Origin: Enoplosus armatus
Taxonomy: Eukaryota; Chordata; Actinopteri; Centrarchiformes; Enoplosidae
DNA length: 64,000 bases
Direction of reading: 5' to 3'
Assembly: GCF_043641665.1 (NCBI RefSeq)
Contig: NC_092188.1
Coordinates: 22,371,704 to 22,435,703, forward strand
Shown: piece by piece, positions 62,613 to 64,000 of the stretch
How positions within the stretch are numbered: the stretch's first letter is position 1
Layout of the letters: the number at the start of each line of letters is the position of its first letter
Notes under the pieces: model-generated
Databases searched by the model: none
Seen by the model: only the letters and a program-made list of their open reading frames with translations
Told to the model about the DNA's origin: nothing
Made by a program: the position numbers and the translations under genes

Positions 62613-62759
62613 CTGTGTCAGTTCTGCGTGTCGTCCGTGGTGAGACACGGCATCCAGATCCTACAGATAGAGGACCGGACGGTTTTTGTCAACAACACTC
62701 CTTACATGATGCAGTACAGGCCTTTGCTGACTGACCATGCACTGGGAACTGATGACCAG
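62613..62759 (+). CDS. vps13b: VPS13B exon E17 (VAB region)
   Basis: Encodes exactly 49 residues, phase 0 on both sides. The donor is GACCAG|GTAAGG, the best consensus donor in the window. It reads LCQFCVSSVVRHGIQILQIE, then DRTVFVNNTPYMMQYRPLLT and DHALGTDDQ. FCxSSxVxxGIQIxQIEDxTxxxNNTPYxxxYxP is shared with human VPS13B, as recalled. NNTPY is the typical first strand of the next VAB repeat, with the conserved Asn. The tail after YRP diverges from human. The rest of the repeat lies in exons outside the window. Confidence 0.97.
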
Positions 62760-63029
62760 GTAAGGAAACACACTCTCTCCTCTCTCTGTGCACTGAACTG
62801 AGGGTTTCTCTGAATCACCCTCTGTTTTCAAACTAGCATGCAATAAGTAAACCTCAGGAGCGTGACTCTGTAAGCAAGTTTCACAAGAGTACAGAGGGTT
62901 TATTTTTTGACTTAATGGAATAATGTCAATCATGTCAACTCTGGATTATTTTTGTACATCAAAAAAATATGAAATGCACAAATACAGAATCTGTTAGTAT
63001 ATGTTTTTCTCAAGCACCAACCTCCAGGT

Positions 63030-63655
63030 CTGACAAATGAAGCCAATGCGGAAGTTCCTTATACCTGCATTCTTTCTAATGGCCATCAGTGGGCAAAAAG
63101 AAGTCAGATTGCATAGAAGTCTATGAGAAAATGACCCTACTTCTCTCTAGATTTATTACCTCAGTAAACATTTTCCTAATGAGTTCATGGCCTCAATCGC
63201 TAGTTTCAAGTCTTCTTCAATACAGCATGATGTTCATTTTGTAAATTTTGGTCCCATGTAGAGTAAAATAGACGATACAGCAGGGCATGCTTTAGGGCGT
63301 GGCTACCTTGTGATTGACAAGTCGCTACCACGGCGACCTGTCAATCAGGATAGAGGCGTTCGACTCTAAGGAGTCAAATGGGTTTTTTTTTACATTAAGC
63401 ACATTTACAAGATAACTTTGTTAGCAGCTACTCTGCGCGCCGTAGCCAGCTGCAGTCAGGTTGCCGGTATAGGTGGGCGTGCATTTTATCTTCGGGTTCT
63501 CAGATCCCCAGCTCCACCCTCTCGTCCAAATATGGTCACTTCTGGCTCCAAAAAAACAAGATGGGGACTGCCAAAACTCGAGGCTTCCAAACAGTAGCCC
63601 ACAAACCAATGGGTGACGTCACGGTGGCTACGTCCACTTCTTTCATACAGTTTTA
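63030..63655 (+). mobile_element. Teleost interspersed repeat, about 0.6 kb, well preserved
   Basis: Phrases gaagccaatgcggaagttcc, agtcagattgcatagaagtc, tcaatacagcatgatgttca, ggcgtggctaccttgtgatt, ctctgcgcgccgtagccagc and tgacgtcacggtggctacgt match, from memory, a repeat seen many times in percomorph fish genomes. No open reading frame of note and no clear terminal inverted repeats by eye. The class is not determined. Confidence 0.75.
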
Positions 63656-63881
63656 TACTTGTTTTTTCTCCACCTTTATTTAAACATGTAAAACAACTGC
63701 TTGTGCTGGGGTAGTGCTAGAACATATGAGAAGTTTCAGGCCACGCAAGGCTGATGTTCCATACACCACAACACCTGCCCAGTCCCCACCAGCTTACCAC
63801 CAGCTCTCTATAAAACAGTGAAATTGTGTAACTCCTGGGCCCATAGCTTCAATTCCTCACTCCCACCTCCTAACCATAAGG

Positions 63882-63883
<2 letters not shown>

Positions 63884-63918
<35 letters not shown>
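63884..63918. repeat. (GT)17 microsatellite
   Basis: Intronic GT run near the window end. Confidence 0.95.
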
Positions 63919-63921
<3 letters not shown>

Positions 63922-64000
63922 TGTTATGTGTATGGCTCTGCACCATGTCTGTCCTGTCCTGATGAAGTTTCACACATACCGTATATTCCCTATGCGCATT

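Larger units (their letters stand above)
1692..62759 (+). other. vps13b: VPS13B (COH1) gene, partial: 17 internal coding exons
   Basis: Family knowledge: VPS13B is a giant (about 4,000 residue) Golgi-associated bridge-like lipid transfer protein. It has an N-terminal chorein part, a long hydrophobic groove, a VAB domain, and C-terminal ATG2-like and PH-like parts. Loss in humans causes Cohen syndrome. Seen here: 17 exons with AG acceptors and GT donors whose phases match at all 16 junctions (1,0,1,0,2,1,0,0,0,0,0,0,2,2,0,0). They give 1,097 complete codons without a stop. Stretches such as WRYPEPRVLTFVRITPVPFN, SLHSHQYSWRSHKSP and LLPWALL are, from memory, near-identical to human VPS13B. The first exon starts inside a codon and the last ends in phase 0, so the gene continues on both sides. 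Nothing suggests a pseudogene: there is no frameshift or internal stop, and introns are present. Confidence 0.97.
62760..64000 (+). other. Start of the intron after E17
   Basis: No further exon reached before the window end. It contains a roughly 0.6-kb interspersed repeat at 63030-63655 and (GT)n at 63884-63918. Confidence 0.85.

Noticed and set aside
1..64000. CRISPR arrays, prokaryotic operons, intact transposase or viral genes
   Set aside because: None seen; the sequence is vertebrate intron/exon DNA throughout.

Overview
The window is vertebrate nuclear DNA, almost certainly from a ray-finned fish and probably a percomorph. The evidence is small coding exons with standard GT-AG borders set in long introns, very dense (CA)n/(GT)n microsatellites, and interspersed repeats that I recognise from memory as common in teleost genomes. 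No search was run.

The only gene I can support is the middle to C-terminal part of VPS13B (COH1, the Cohen syndrome gene) on the + strand. Seventeen consecutive coding exons (called E1 to E17 here; neither gene end is present) lie between 1692 and 62759. Splice phases agree at every junction. The exons join into an uninterrupted reading frame of 1,097 complete codons plus one split first codon, and the protein can be followed along human VPS13B without a missing segment. E1-E8 encode beta-rich walls of the lipid-transfer rod with two Ser/Pro-rich loops. E9-E17 encode much of the VAB (VPS13 adaptor binding) region, with repeat hallmarks such as WRWSEAFSVD, MRSHLPDP, WDLWLFEGE and NNTPY. Coding sequence is about 5% of the window; the rest is intron.

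Layout: 1-1691 upstream intron; E1; a 9.8-kb intron; E2-E4 (11.9-15.8 kb); an 8.0-kb intron; the compact block E5-E8 (23.9-26.6 kb); a 5.0-kb intron; E9; a 16.5-kb intron (31790-48246); E10-E17 (48.2-62.8 kb); then the start of a further intron that contains a roughly 0.6-kb interspersed repeat. No other protein gene, tRNA gene, CRISPR array or intact transposase was found. Nearly all other open frames are chance readings through microsatellites or pyrimidine-rich DNA.

The most interesting observation is the 16.5-kb intron. It opens with (AC)14 nine bases after its 5' splice site and closes with (GT)11 twenty-two bases before the next exon. A perfect CTAAC branch site and a long AG-free zone lie upstream. 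This is the arrangement of the teleost ACm-GTn introns, in which intron-end pairing is proposed to support splicing. Other points are a perfect estrogen-response-element palindrome inside an interspersed repeat, an interstitial TTAGGG array, two pseudo-exon candidates, spliced junctions that recreate 5' splice sites, and several decayed MITE-like elements.
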